A stretch of DNA of 64,000 nucleotides from Pampus argenteus (GCA_036937835.1 CM072877.1:1958001-2022000), one strand, 5' to 3'. Counted from the stretch's first letter, positions 1 to 12,301 are shown. Numbers and translations: made by a program. Notes: generated by a model not told the origin, from the sequence alone.

Positions 1-3000
1 ATTTTTACAAATGTTACAGTAAAAGCTGCAGGAAGCTCTCAGAAGTGAGTTTTTTGGTCCTAATCATTAGAAATCAGTTACTTGTTGATGGCAAACATGG
101 TTTTGATTGAAAATATTGCTCCTTGTTTAAGAAAAACTGTAGTTGTCAGTTTTGGCCTGAGAGAAAGCTATTTTTACAAATGTTACATTAAAAGCTGCAG
201 GAAGCTCTCAGAAGTGAGTTTTTTGGTCCTAATCATTAGAAATCAGTTACTTGTTGATGGCAAACATGGTTTTCATTGAAAATATGGCTCCTTGTTTAAG
301 AAAAACTGTAGTTGTCAGTTTTGGCCTGAGAGAAAGCTATTTTTACAAATGTTACAGTAAAAGCTGCAGGAAGCTCTCAGAAGTGAGTTTTTTGGTCCTA
401 ATCATTAGAAATCAGTTACTTGTTGATAGCAAACATGGTTTTGATTGAAAATATTGCTCCTTGTTTAAGAAAAACTGTAGTTGTCAGTTTTGGCCTGAGA
501 GAAAGCTATTTTTACAAATGTTACAGTAAAAGCTGCAGGAAGCTCTCAGAAGTGAGTTTTTTGGTCCTAATCATTAGAAATCAGTTACTTGTTGATGGCA
601 AACATGGTTTTGATTGAAAATATTGCTCCTTGTTTAAGAAAAACTGTAGTTGTCAGTTTTGGCCTGAGAGAAAGCTATTTTTACAAATGTTACATTAAAA
701 GCTGCAGGAAGCTCTCAGAAGTGAGTTTTTTGGTCCTAATCATTAGAAATCAGTTACTTGTTGATGGCAAACATGGTTTTCATTGAAAATATGGCTCCTT
801 GTTTAAGAAAAACTGTAGTTGTCAGTTTTGGCCTGAGAGAAAGCTATTTTTACAAATGTTACAGTAAAAGCTGCAGGAAGCTCTCAGAAGTGAGTTTTTT
901 GGTCCTAATCATTAGAAATCAGTTACTTGTTGATGGCAAACATGGTTTTGATTGAAAATATTGCTCCTTGTTTAAGAAAAACTGTAGTTGTCAGTTTTGG
1001 CCTGAGAGAAAGCTATTTTTACAAATGTTACAGTAAAAGCTGCAGGAAAGCTCTCAGAAGTGAGTTTTTTGGTCCTAATCATTAGAAATCAGTTACTTGT
1101 TGATGGCAAACATGGTTTTGATTGAAAATATTGCTCCTTGTTTAAGAAAAACTGTAATTGTCAGTTTTGGCCTGAGACAAAGCTATTTTTTACAAATGTT
1201 ACAGTAAAAGCTGCAGGACGCTCTCAGAAGTGAGTTTTTTGGTCCTAATCATTAGAAATCAGTCACTTGACTTGTTGATGGCAAACATGGTTTTGATTGA
1301 AAATATTGATCCTTGTTTAAGAAAAACTGTAGTTGTCAGTTTTGGCCTGAGAGAAAGCTATTTTTACAAATGTTACAGTAAAAGCTGTAGGAAGCTCTCA
1401 GAAGTGAGTTTTTTGGTCTTAATCATTAGAAATTAGTTACTTGTTGATGGCAAACATGGTTTTGATTGAAAATATTGCTCCTTGTATAAGAAAAACTGTA
1501 GTTGTCAGTTTTGGCCTGAGAGAAAGCTATTCTTTACAAATGTTACAGTAAAAGCTGCAGGAAGCTCTCAGAAGTGATGTTTTTGGTCCTAATCATTAGA
1601 AATCAGTTACTTGTTGATGGCAAACATGGTTTTGATTGAAAATATTGCTCCTTGTTTAAGAAAAACTGTAGTTGTCAGTTTTGGCCTGAGAGAAAGCTAT
1701 TTTTTACAAATGTTACAGTAAAAGCTGCAGGAAGCTCTCAGAAGTGAGTTTTTTGGTCCTAATCATTAGAAATCAGTTACTTGTTGATAGCAAACATGGT
1801 TTTGATTGAAAATATTGCTCCTTGTTTAAGAAAAACTGTAGTTGTCAGTTTTGGCCTGAGAGAAAGCTATTTTTACAAATGTTACAGTAAAAGCTGCAGG
1901 AAGCTCTCAGAAGTGAGTTTTTTGGTCCTAATCATTAGAAATCAGTTACTTGTTGATGGCAAACATGGTTTTGATTGAAAATATTGCTCCTTGTTTAAGA
2001 AAAACTGTAGTTGTCAGTTTTGGCCTGAGAGAAAGCTATTTTTACAAATGTTACATTAAAAGCTGCAGGAAGCTCTCAGAAGTGAGTTTTTTGGTCCTAA
2101 TCATTAGAAATCAGTTACTTGTTGATGGCAAACATGGTTTTCATTGAAAATATGGCTCCTTGTTTAAGAAAAACTGTAGTTGTCAGTTTTGGCCTGAGAG
2201 AAAGCTATTTTTACAAATGTTACAGTAAAAGCTGCAGGAAGCTCTCAGAAGTGAGTTTTTTGGTCCTAATCATTAGAAATCAGTTACTTGTTGATGGCAA
2301 ACATGGTTTTGATTGAAAATATTGCTCCTTGTTTAAGAAAAACTGTAGTTGTCAGTTTTGGCCTGAGACAAAGCTATTTTTACAAATGTTACAGTAAAAG
2401 CTGCAGGAAGCTCTCAGAAGTGAGTTTTTTGGTCCTAATCATTAGAAATCAGTTACTTGTTGATGGCAAACATGGTTTTGATTGAAAATATTGCTCCTTG
2501 TTTAAGAAAAACTGTAGTTGTCAGTTTTGGCCTGAGAGAAAGCTATTTTTTACAAATGTTACATTAAAAGCTGCAGGAAGCTCTCAGAAGTGAGTTTTTT
2601 GGTCCTAATTATTAGAAATCAGTTACTTGTTGATGGCAAACATGGTTTTGATTGAAAATATTGCTCCTTGTTTAAGAAAAACTGTAGTTGTCAGTTTTGG
2701 CCTGAGAGAAAGCTATTTTTACAAATGTTACATTAAAAGCTGCAGGAAGCTCTCAGAAGTGAGTTTTTTGGTCCTAATCATTAGAAATCAGTTACTTGTT
2801 GATGGCAAACATGGTTTTCATTGAAAATATTGCTCCTTGTTTAAGAAAAACTGTAGTTGTCAGTTTTGGCCTGGGAGAAAGCTATTTTTACAAATGTTAC
2901 AGTAAAAGCTACAGGAAGCTCTCAGAACTTATTTTTAAGCTCCTAATCATTAGAAATCAGTTACTTGTTGATGGCAAACATGGTTTTGATTGAAAATATT

Positions 3001-4514
3001 GCTCCTTGTTTAAGAAAAACTGTAGTTGTCAGTTTTGGCCTAAGAGAAAGCTATTTTTACAAATGTTACAGTGGAAGCTGCAGGAAGCTCCCAGAAGTGA
3101 GTTTTTTGGTCCTAATCATTAGAAATCAGTCACTTGACTTGTTGATGGCAAACATGGTTTTGATTGAAAATATTGATCCGTGTTTAAGAAAAACTGTAGT
3201 TGTCAGTTTTGGCCTGAGAGAAAGCTATTTTTACAAATGTTACAGTAAAAGCTGCAGGTAGCTCTCAGAAGTGAGTTTTTTGGTCCTAATCATTAGAAAT
3301 CAGTTACTTGTTGATAGCAAACATGGTTTTGATTGAAAATATTGCTCCTTGTTTAAGAAAAACTGTAGTTGTCAGTTTTGGCCTGAGACAAAGCTATTTT
3401 TACAAATGTTACAGTAAAAGCTGCAGGAAGCTCTCAGAAGTGAGTTTTTTGGTCCTAATCATTAGAAATCAGTTACTTGTTGATGGCAAACATGGTTTTG
3501 ATTGAAAATGTTGCTCCTTGTTTAAGAAAAACTGTAGTTGTCAGTTTTGGCCTGAGACAAAGCTATTTTTACAAATGTTACAGTAAAAGCTGCAGGAAGC
3601 TCTCAGAAGTGAGTTTTTTGGTCCTAATCATTAGAAATCAGTTACTTGTTGATGGCAAACATGGTTTTGATTGAAAATATTGCTCCTTGTTTAAGAAAAA
3701 CTGTAGTTGTCAGTTTTGGCCTGAGAGAAAGCTATTTTTTACAAATGTTACAGTAAAAGCTGCAGGAAGCTCTCAGAAGTGAGTTTTTTGGTCCTAATCA
3801 TTAGAAATCAGTTACTTGTTGATGGCAAACATGGTTTTGATTGAAAATATTGCTCCTTGTTTAAGAAAAACTGTAGTTGTCAGTTTTGGCCTGAGAGAAA
3901 GCTGTTTTTACAAATGTTACAGTAAAAGCTGCAGGAAGCTCTCAGAAGTGATGTTTTTGGTCCTAATCATTAGAAATCAGTTACTTGTTGATGGCAAACA
4001 TGGTTTTGATTGAAAATATTGCTCCTTGTTTAAGAAAAACTGTAGTTGTCAGTTTTGGCCTGAGAGAAAGCTATTTTTACAAATGTTACAGTAAAAGCTG
4101 CAGGAAGCTCTCAGAAGTGAGTTTTTTGGTCCTAATCATTAGAAATCAGTTACTTGTTGATGGCAAACATGGTTTTGATTGAAAATATTGCTCCTTGTTT
4201 AAGAAAAACTGTAGTTGTCAGTTTTGGCCTGAGAGAAAGCTATTTTTACAAATGTTACAGTAAAAGCTGCAGGAAGCTCTCAGAAGTGAGTTTTTTGGTC
4301 CTAATCATTAGAAATCAGTTACTTGTTGATGGCAAACATGGTTTTGATTGAAAATATTGCTCCTTGTTTAAGAAAAACTGTAGTTGTCAGTTTTGGCCTA
4401 AGAGAAAGCTATTTTTACAAATGTTACAGTAAAAGCTGCAGAAAGCTCTCAGAAGTGAGTTTTTTGGTCCTAATCATTAGAAATCAGTTACTTGTTGATG
4501 GCAGTTTTTGATTG
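1..4514 (+). repeat. Forward-oriented satellite block (about 27 monomers)
   Basis: Here the + strand carries the complement of the unit seen elsewhere, for example GGCCTGAGAGAAAGC and TTGTTGATGGCAAACATGG. Almost every monomer is S-type; one K-type linker lies near 2,928. No 178-bp insertion occurs. Several variants seem private to this block: ACATTAAAAG (near 185, 692, 2053, 2561, 2730), TTCATTGAAAATATGGCTCC (near 271, 778, 2139) and AGTGATGTTTTTGG (1,573, 3,948). A run of three variants, GATAGC, then ACATTAAAAG, then the ATATGG form, repeats at 420-955 and 1,781-2,316 (offset 1,361), which suggests a short local higher-order repeat. The left end is cut by the window edge. Confidence 0.93.
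82..955 (+). repeat. Local three-monomer (507-bp) higher-order repeat
   Basis: The pair of the ACATTAAAAG monomer followed by the TTCATTGAAAATATGG monomer occurs at 82-448 and again at 589-955, exactly 507 bp (three monomers) later. The intervening monomer carries GATAGC in place of GATGGC. The same ordered variants return at 1,781-2,316. This is the only clear higher-order order in the forward block. Confidence 0.75.
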
Positions 4515-4541
4515 AAAAAAAAAAAAAAACTACCCAAAAAA
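4496..4541. other. Inversion junction between oppositely oriented arrays
   Basis: Left of this point all monomers are forward, right of it all are reverse. The last forward monomer reads GATGGCAGTTTTTGATTG and lacks the usual AACATG after GATGGCA. It is followed by 15 consecutive A (4,515-4,529), the non-monomer bases CTACCC (4,530-4,535), six A, then TAACTTCTGAGAGC in reverse orientation. The two arms do not meet at the same monomer phase; they are offset by roughly 60 bases, so the centre is not a perfect palindrome. The A run is the longest homopolymer noticed in the window. The join could be a real inversion or fold-back, or an assembly artefact. Confidence 0.9.
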
Positions 4542-5155
4542 TAACTTCTGAGAGCTTCCTGCAGCTTTTACTGTAACATTTGTAAAAATAGCTTTCTCTC
4601 AGGCCAAAACTGACAACTACAGTTTTTCTTAAACAAGGATCAATATTTTCAATCAAAACCATGTTTGCCATCAACAAGTAACTGATTTCTAATGATTAGG
4701 ACCAAAAAACTTACTTCTGAGAGCTTCCTGCAGCTTTTACTGTAACATTTGTAAAAATAGCTTTCTCTCAGGCCAAAACTGACAACTACAGTTTTTCTTA
4801 GTCAAGGATCAATATTTTCAATCAAAACCATGTTTGCCATCAACAAGTAACTGCTTTCTAATGATTAGGACCAAAAAACTCACTTCTGAGAGCTTCCTGC
4901 AGCTTTTACTGTAACATTTGTAAAAATTGCTTTCTCTCAGGCCAAAACTGACAATTACAGTTTTTCTTAAACAAGGACCAATATTTTCATTCAAAACCAC
5001 GTTTGCCATCAACAAGTAACTGATTTCTAATGATTAGGACCAAAAAACTCACTTCTGAGAGCTTCCTGCAGCTTTTACTGTAACATTTGTAAAAATAGCT
5101 TTGTCTCAGGCCAAAACTGACAACTACAGTTTTTCTTAAACAAGGAGCAATATTT

Positions 5156-5718
5156 TCAATCAAAACCATGTTTGCCATCAACAAGTAACTGATTTCTAAT
5201 GATTAGGAGCCTAAAAATAACTTCTGAGAGCTTCCTGCAGCTTTTACTGTAACATTTGTAAAAATAGCTTTCTCTCAGGCCAAAACTGACAACTACAGTT
5301 TTTCTTAAACAAGGAGCAATATTTTCAATCAAAACCATGTTTGCCATCAACAAGTAACTGATTTCTAATGATTAGGACCAAAAAACTCACTTCTGAGAGC
5401 TTCCTGCAGCTTTTATTGTAACATTTGTAAAAATAGCTTTGTCTCAGGCCAAAACTGACAACTACAGTTTTTCTTAAACAAGGAGCAATAGTTTCAATCA
5501 AAACCATGTTTGCCATCAACAAGTAACTGATTTCTAATGATTAGGACCGAAAAACTCACTTCTGAGAGCTTCCTGCAGCTTTTACTGTAACATTTGTAAA
5601 AATAGCTTTCTCTCAGGCCAAAACTGACAACTACAGTTTTTCTTAAACAAGGATAAATATTTTCAATCAAAACCATGTTTGCCATCAACAAGTAACTGAT
5701 TTCTAATGATTAGGACCA
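5156..5718 (-). repeat. Three-monomer segment duplicated at 17,281-17,843
   Basis: Rare variants line up at an offset of exactly 12,125 bp with 17.28-17.84 kb: TTTTATTGTAAC (5,411 / 17,536), CAATAGTTTCAATC (5,486 / 17,611), GGACCGAAAAACTC (5,545 / 17,670) and AAGGATAAATATT (5,650 / 17,775). Flanking monomers differ, for example GTCTC and ATATTTT on the left here versus CTCTC and AAATTTT there. The segment is therefore a discrete transferred or duplicated patch. Confidence 0.85.
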
Positions 5719-5832
5719 AAAAACTCACTTCTGAGAGCTTCCTGCAGCTTTTACTGTAACATTTGTAAAAAATAGCTTTGTCTCAGGCCAAAACTGACAA
5801 CTACAGTTTTTCTTAAACAAGGATCAATATTT

Positions 5833-6367
5833 TCAATCAAAACCATGTTTGCCATCAACAAGTAACTGATTTCTAATGATTAGGACCAAAAAACTCACTT
5901 CTGAGAGCTTCCTGCAGCTTTTACTGTAACATTTGTAAAAATAGCTTTGTCTCAGGCCAAAACTGACAACTACAGTTTTTCTTAAACAAGGAGCAATATT
6001 TTCAATGAAAACCATGTTTGCCATCAACAAGTAACTGATTTCTAATGATTAGGACCAAAAAACTCACTTCTAAGAGCTTCCTGCAGCTTTTACTGTAACA
6101 TTTGTAAAAATAGCTTTCTCTCAGGCCAAAACTGACACTACAGTTTTTCTTAAACAAGGAGCAATATTTTCAATCAAAACCATGTTTGCCATCAACAAGT
6201 AACTGATTTCTAATGATTAGGACCAAAAAACTCACTTCTGAGAGCTTCCTGCAGCTTTTACTGTAACATTTGTAAAAATAGCTTTGTCTCAGGCCAAAAC
6301 TGACAACTACAGTTTTTCTTAAACAATGAGCAATATTTTCAATCAAAACCATGTTTGCCATCAACAA
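5833..6367 (-). repeat. Trimer resembling the core of the 39-61 kb HOR
   Basis: Three consecutive monomers carry, in order, TTTCAATGAAAACC (near 6,001), a one-base deletion giving GACACTACAG (near 6,133), and AAACAATGAGCAAT (near 6,322). The same three variants in the same order occur in every 39-61 kb HOR unit, for example near 40,848, 40,976 and 41,158. In the HOR copies the third monomer has also lost six bases (GTTTGCCAAGTAAC), which is not the case here. This copy therefore looks older or outside the amplified lineage. Confidence 0.75.
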
Positions 6368-7829
6368 GTAACTGATTTCTAATGATTAGGAGCCTAAAAA
6401 TAACTTCTGAGAGCTTCCTGCAGCTTTTACTGTAACATTTGTAAAAATAGCTTTCTCTCAGGCCAAAACTGACAACTACAGTTTTTCTTAAACAAGGATC
6501 AATATTTTCAATCAAAACCATGTTTGCCATCAACAAGTAACTGATTTCTAATGATTAGGAGCCTAAAAATAACTTCTGAGAGCTTCCTGCAGCTTTTACT
6601 GTAACATTTGTAAAAATAGCTTTCTCTCAGGCCAAAACTGACAACTACAGTTTTTCTTAAACAAGGAGCAATATTTTCAATCAAAACCATGTTTGCCATC
6701 AACAAGTAACTGATTTCTAATGATTAGGACCAAAAAACTCACTTCTGAGAGCTTCCTGCAGCTTTTACTGTAACATTTGTAAAATAGCTTTGTCTCAGGC
6801 CAAAACTGACAACTACAGTTTTTCTTAAACAAGGAGCAATATTTTCAATCAAAACCATGTTTGCCATCAACAAGTAACTGATTTCTAATGATTAGGAGCC
6901 CAAAAATAACTTCTGAGAGCTTCCTGCAGCTTTTACTGTAACATTTGTAAAAATAGCTTTCTCTCAGGCCAAAACTGACAACTACAGTTTTTCTTAAACA
7001 AGGAGCAATATTTTCAATCAAAACCATGTTTGCCATCAACAAGTAACTGATTTCTAATGATTAGGAGCTTAAAAATAAGTTCTGAGAGCTTCCTGCAGCT
7101 TTTACTGTAACATTTGTAAAAATAGCTTTCTCTCAGGCCAAAACTGACAACTACAGTTTTTCTTAAACAAGGAGCAATATTTTCAATCAAAACCATGTTT
7201 GCCATCAACAAGTAACTGATTTCTAATGATTAGGAGCTTAAAAATAAGTTCTGAGAGCTTCCTGCAGCTTTTACTGTAACATTTGTAAAAATAGCTTTCT
7301 CTCAGGCCAAAACTGACAACTACAGTTTTTCTTAAACAAGGATCAATATTTTCAACAAAACCATGTTTGCCATCAACAAGTAACTGATTTCTAATGATTA
7401 GGACCAAAAAACTCACTTCTGAGAGCTTCCTGCAGCTTTTACTGTAACATTTGTAAAAATAGCTTTCTCTCAGGCCAAAACTGACAACTACAGTTTTTCT
7501 TAAACAAGGAGCAATATTTTCAATCAAAACCATGTTTGCCATCAACAAGTAACTGATTTCTAATGATTAGGACCAAAAAACTCACTTCTGAGAGCTTCCT
7601 GCAGCTTTTACTGTAACATTTGTAAAAATAGCTTTGTCTCAGGCCAAAACTGACAACTACAGTTTTTCTTAAACAAGGAGCAATATTTTCAATCAAAACC
7701 ATGTTTGCCATCAACAAGTAACTGATTTCTAATGATTAGGACCAAAAAACTCACTTCTGAGAGCTTCTTGCAGCTTTTACTGTAACATTTGTAAAAAAAG
7801 GTTTCTCTCAGGCCAAAACTGACAACTAC

Positions 7830-8010
7830 AGTTTTTCTTAAACAAGGATCAATATTTTCAATCAAAACCATGTTTGCCATCAACAAGTCAAGTGACTGAT
7901 TTCTAATGATTAGGACCAAAAAACTCACTTCTGGGAGCTTCCTGCAGCTTCCACTGTAACATTTGTAAAAATAGCTTTCTCTTAGGCCAAAACTGACAAC
8001 TACAGTTTTT
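7830..8010 (-). repeat. Variant monomer pair shared with the forward block at about 3.0-3.2 kb
   Basis: This stretch holds AAGGATCAATATT, a five-base insertion giving AAGTCAAGTGACTG (near 7,885), CTGGGAGCTTCC (7,931), CTTCCACTGTAAC (near 7,948) and CTCTTAGGCC (near 7,980). The reverse complements of all five occur together in the forward block at about 3,040-3,180, for example CAGTGGAAGC, AGCTCCCAGAAG and CAGTCACTTGACTTG. The two copies therefore share descent across the inversion. Confidence 0.8.
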
Positions 8011-8145
8011 CTTAAACAAGGAGCAATATTTTAAATCAAAACCATGTTTGCCATCAACAAGTAACTGATTTCTAATGATTAGGAGCCCAAAAATAGCTTC
8101 TGAGAGCTTCCTGCAGCTTTTACTGTAACATTTGTAAAAATAGCT

Positions 8146-8162
8146 TTCTCTCGGCGAGAGAA
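8146..8162. repeat. Isolated palindromic 9-bp insertion
   Basis: This is the only copy of the TTCTCTCGGCGAGAGAA palindrome left of 15.4 kb. It is followed by AGGCC and by CTATAG, the same linked variants as in the main 178-bp clusters. It lies about 7.2 kb from the nearest cluster and may be a founder or a transferred copy. Confidence 0.9.
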
Positions 8163-8881
8163 GGCCAAAACTGACAACTATAGTTTTTCTTAAACAAGGA
8201 GCAATATTTTCAATCAAAACCATGTTTGCCATCAACAAGTAACTGATTTCTAATGATTAGGACCAAAAACTCACTTCTGAGAGCTTCCTGCAGCTTTTAC
8301 TGTAACATTTGTAAATAATAGCTTTCTCTCAGGCCAAAACTGACAACTACAGTTTTTCTTAAACAAGGAGCAATATTTTCAATCAAAACCATGTTTGCCA
8401 TCAACAAGTAACTGATTTCTAATGATTAGGACCAAAAAACTCACTTCTGAGAGCTTCCTGCAGCTTTTACTGTAACATTTGTAAAAATAGCTTTGTCTCA
8501 GGCCAAAACTGACAACTACAGTTTTTCTTAAACAAGGAGCAATATTTTCAATCAAAACCATGTTTGCCATCAACAAGTAACTGATTTCTAATGATTAGGA
8601 CCAAAAAACTCACTTCTGAGAGCTTCCTGCAGCTTTTACTGTAACATTTGTAAAAATAGCTTTGTCTCAGGCCAAAACTGACAACTAAATTTTTTCTTAA
8701 ACAAGGAGCAATATTTTCAATCAAAACCATGTTTGCCATCAACAAGTAACTGATTTCTAATGATTAGGAGCCTAAAAATAACTTCTGAGAGCTTCCTGCA
8801 GCTTTTACTGTAACATTTGTAAAAATAGCTTTCTCTCAGGCCAAAACTGACAACTACAGTTTTTCTTAAACAAGGAGCAAT

Positions 8882-8956
8882 ATTTTCAATCAAAACCATG
8901 TTTGCCATCAACAAGTAACTGAATTTTCAATCAAAACCATGTTTGCCATCAACAAG
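8882..8956 (-). repeat. 34-bp direct duplication inside one monomer
   Basis: The stretch from ATTTTCAATC to CATCAACAAG is present at 8,882-8,915 and again at 8,923-8,956, an offset of 41 bp. The second copy runs directly into ATTTCTAATGATTAGG without the usual TAACTG. This is a short slippage or illegitimate recombination event, and it shifts the local monomer phase by about 35 bp. Confidence 0.9.
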
Positions 8957-10779
8957 ATTTCTAATGATTAGGACCAAAAAACTCACTTCTGAGAGCTTCC
9001 TGCAGCTTTTACTGTAACATTTGTAAAAATAGCTTTGTCTCAGGCCAAAACTGACAACTACAGTTTTTCTTAAACAAGGAGCAATATTTTCAATCAAAAC
9101 CATGTTTGCCATCAACAAGTAACTGATTTCTAATGATTAGGACCAAAAAACTCACTTCTGAGAGCTTCCTGCAGCTTTTACTGTAACATTTGTAAAAATA
9201 GCTTTCTCTCAGGCCAAAACTGACAACTACAGTTTTTCTTAAACAAGGAGCAATATTTTCAATCAAAACCATGTTTGCCATCAACAAGTAACTGATTTCT
9301 AATGATTAGGACCAAAAACTCACTTCTGAGAGCTTCCTGCAGCTTTTACTGTAACATTTGTAAATAATAGCTTTCTCTCAGGCCAAAACTGACAACTACA
9401 GTTTTTCTTAAACAAGGAGCAATATTTTCAATCAAAACCATGTTTGCCATCAACAAGTAACTGATTTCTAATGATTAGGACCAAAAAACTCACTTCTGAG
9501 AGCTTCCTGCAGCTTTTACTGTAACATTTGTAAAAATAGCTTTGTCTCAGGCCAAAACTGACAACTACAGTTTTTCTTAAACAAGGAGCAATATTTTCAA
9601 TCAAAACCATGTTTGCCATCAACAAGTAACTGATTTCTAATTATTAGGAGCCTAAAAATAAGTTCTGAGAGCTTCCTGCAGCTTTTACTGTAACATTTGT
9701 AAAAATAGCTTTCTCTCAGGCCAAAACTGACAACTACAGTTTTTCTTAAACAAGGAGCAATATTTTCAATCAAAACCATGTTTGCCATCAACAAGTAACT
9801 GATTTCTAATGATTAGGAGCTTAAAAATAAGTTCTGAGAGCTTCCTGCAGCTTTTACTGTAACATTTGTAAAAAAAGCTTTGTCTCAGGCCAAAACTGAC
9901 AACTACAGTTTTTCTTAAACAAGGAGCAATATTTTCAATCAAAACCATGTTTGCCATCAACAATTAACTGATTTCTAATGATTAGGACCAAAAAACTCCC
10001 TTCTATGAGCTTCCTGCAGCTTTTACTGTAACATTTGTAAAAATAGCTTTCTCTCAGGCCAAAACTGACAACTACAGTTTTTCTTAAACAAGGAGCAATA
10101 TTTTCAATCAAAACCATGTTTGCCATCAACAAGTAACTGATTTCTAATGATTAGGACCAAAAAACTCACTTCTGAGAGCTTCCTGCAGCTTTTACTGTAA
10201 CATTTGTAAAAATAGCTTTGTCTCAGGCCAAAACTGACAACTAAATTTTTTCTTAAACAAGGAGCAATATTTTCAATCAAAACCATGTTTGCCATCAACA
10301 AGTAACTGATTTCTAATGATTAGGAGCCTAAAAATAACTTCTGAGAGCTTCCTGCAGCTTTTACTGTAACATTTGTAAAAAATAGCTTTCTCTCAGGCCA
10401 AAACTGACAACTACAGTTTTTCTTAAACAAGGAGCAATATTTTCAATCAAAACCATGTTTGCCATCAACAAGTAACTGATTTCTAATGATTAGGACCAAA
10501 AAACTCACTTCTGAGAGCTTCCTGCAGCTTTTACTGTAACATTTGTAAAAATAGCTTTGTCTCAGGCCAAAACTGACAACTACAGTTTTTCTTAAACAAG
10601 GAGCAATATTTTCAATCAAAACCATGTTTGCCATCAACAAGTAACTGATTTCTAATGATTAGGACCAAAAAACTCACTTCTGAGAGCTTCCTGCAGCTTT
10701 TACTGTAACATTTGTAAAAATAGCTTTCTCTCAGGCCAAAACTGACAACTACAGTTTTTCTTAAACAAGGAGCAATATT

Positions 10780-11680
10780 TTCAATCAAAACCATGTTTGC
10801 CATCAACAAGTAACTGATTTCTAATGATTAGGACCAAAAAACTCACTTCTGAGAGCTTCCTGCAGCTTTTACTGTAACATTTGTAAAAATAGCTTTCTCT
10901 CAGGCCAAAACTGACAACTACAGTTTTTCTTAAACAAGGAGCAATATTTTCAATCAAAACCATGTTTGCCATCAACAAGTAACTGATTTCTAATGATTAG
11001 GACCAAAAAACTCACTTCTGAGAGCTTCCTGCAGCTTTTACTGTAACATTTGTAAAAATAGCTTTCTCTCAGGCCAAAACTGACAACTACAGTTTTTCTT
11101 AAACAAGGAGCAAAATTTTCAATCAAAACCATGTTTGCCATCAACAAGTAACTGATTTCTAATGATAAGGAGCCTAAAAATAACTTCTGAGAGCTTCCTG
11201 CAGCTTTTACTGTAACATTTGTAAAAATAGCTTTCTCTCAGGCCAAAACTGACAACTACAGTTTTTCTTAAACAAGGAGCAATATTTTCAATCAAAACCA
11301 TGTTTGCCATCAACAAGTAACTGATTTCTAATTATTAGGAGCCTAAAAATAAGTTCTGAGAGCTTCCTGCAGCTTTTACTGTAACATTTGTAAAAATAGC
11401 TTTCTCTCAGGCCAAAACTGACAACTACAGTTTTTCTTAAACAAGGAGCAATATTTTCAATCAAAACCATGTTTGCCATCAACAAGTAACTGCTTTCTAA
11501 TGATTAGGAGCTTAAAAATAAGTTCTGAGAGCTTCCTGCAGCTTTTACTGTAACATTTGTAAAAATAGCTTTCTCTCAGGCCAAAACTGACAACTACAGT
11601 TTTTCTTAAACAAGGAGCAATATTTTCAATCAAAACCATGTTTGCCATCAACAAGTAACTGATTTCTAATGATTAGGACC
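10780..11680 (-). repeat. 1,522-bp-offset duplication, copy 1 (S, R, LR, K module)
   Basis: The consecutive monomers S, S with CAAAATTTTC, R with GATAAGGAGCC, LR with ATTATTAGG, and K occur here and again 1,522 bp (nine monomers) to the right. Markers such as AATGATAAGG are at 11,161 and 12,683. A further partial copy with an ACGTTTG variant starts 1,018 bp later (AATGATAAGG at 13,701). Confidence 0.85.
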
Positions 11681-12301
11681 AAAAAACTCACTTCTGAGAG
11701 CTTCCTGCAGCTTTTACTGTAACATTTGTAAAACATAGCTTTGTCTCAGGCCAAAACTGACAACTACAGTTTTTCTTTAACAAGGAGCAATATTTTCAAT
11801 CAAAACCATGTTTGCCATCAACAAGTAACTGATTTCCAATGATTAGGAGCCCAAAAATAACTTCTGAGAGCTTCCTGCAGCTTTTACTGTAACATTTGTA
11901 AAAATAGCTTTCTCTCAGGCCAAAACTGACAACTAGAGTTTTTTTTAAACAAGGAGCAATATTTTCAATCAAAACCATGTTTGCCATCAACAAGTAACTG
12001 ATTTCTAATGATTAGGACCAAAAAACTCACTTCTGAGAGCTTCCTGCAGCTTTTACTGTAACATTTGTAAAAATAGCTTTCTCTCAGGCCAAAACTGACA
12101 ACTACAGTTTTTCTTAAACAAGGAGCAATATTTTCAATCAAAACCATGTTTGCCATCAACAAGTAACTGATTTCTAATGATTAGGACCAAAAAACTCACT
12201 TCTGAGAGCTTCCTGCAGCTTTTACTGTAACATTTGTAAAAATAGCTTTGTCTCAGGCCAAAACTGACAACTACAGTTTTTCTTAAACAAGGAGCAATAT
12301 T

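Noticed and set aside
4515..4529. Poly-A tail of an inserted retrotransposon
   Set aside because: No element sequence or target-site duplication lies beside the A run. Only six odd bases (CTACCC) separate it from the satellite. It may be a scar, but the sequence does not show an element.
3040..8010. Perfect long palindrome centred on the inversion
   Set aside because: The variant order in the two arms does not mirror about 4.52 kb, and the arms meet out of phase. It is an inverted junction of related arrays, not a clean inverted duplication.
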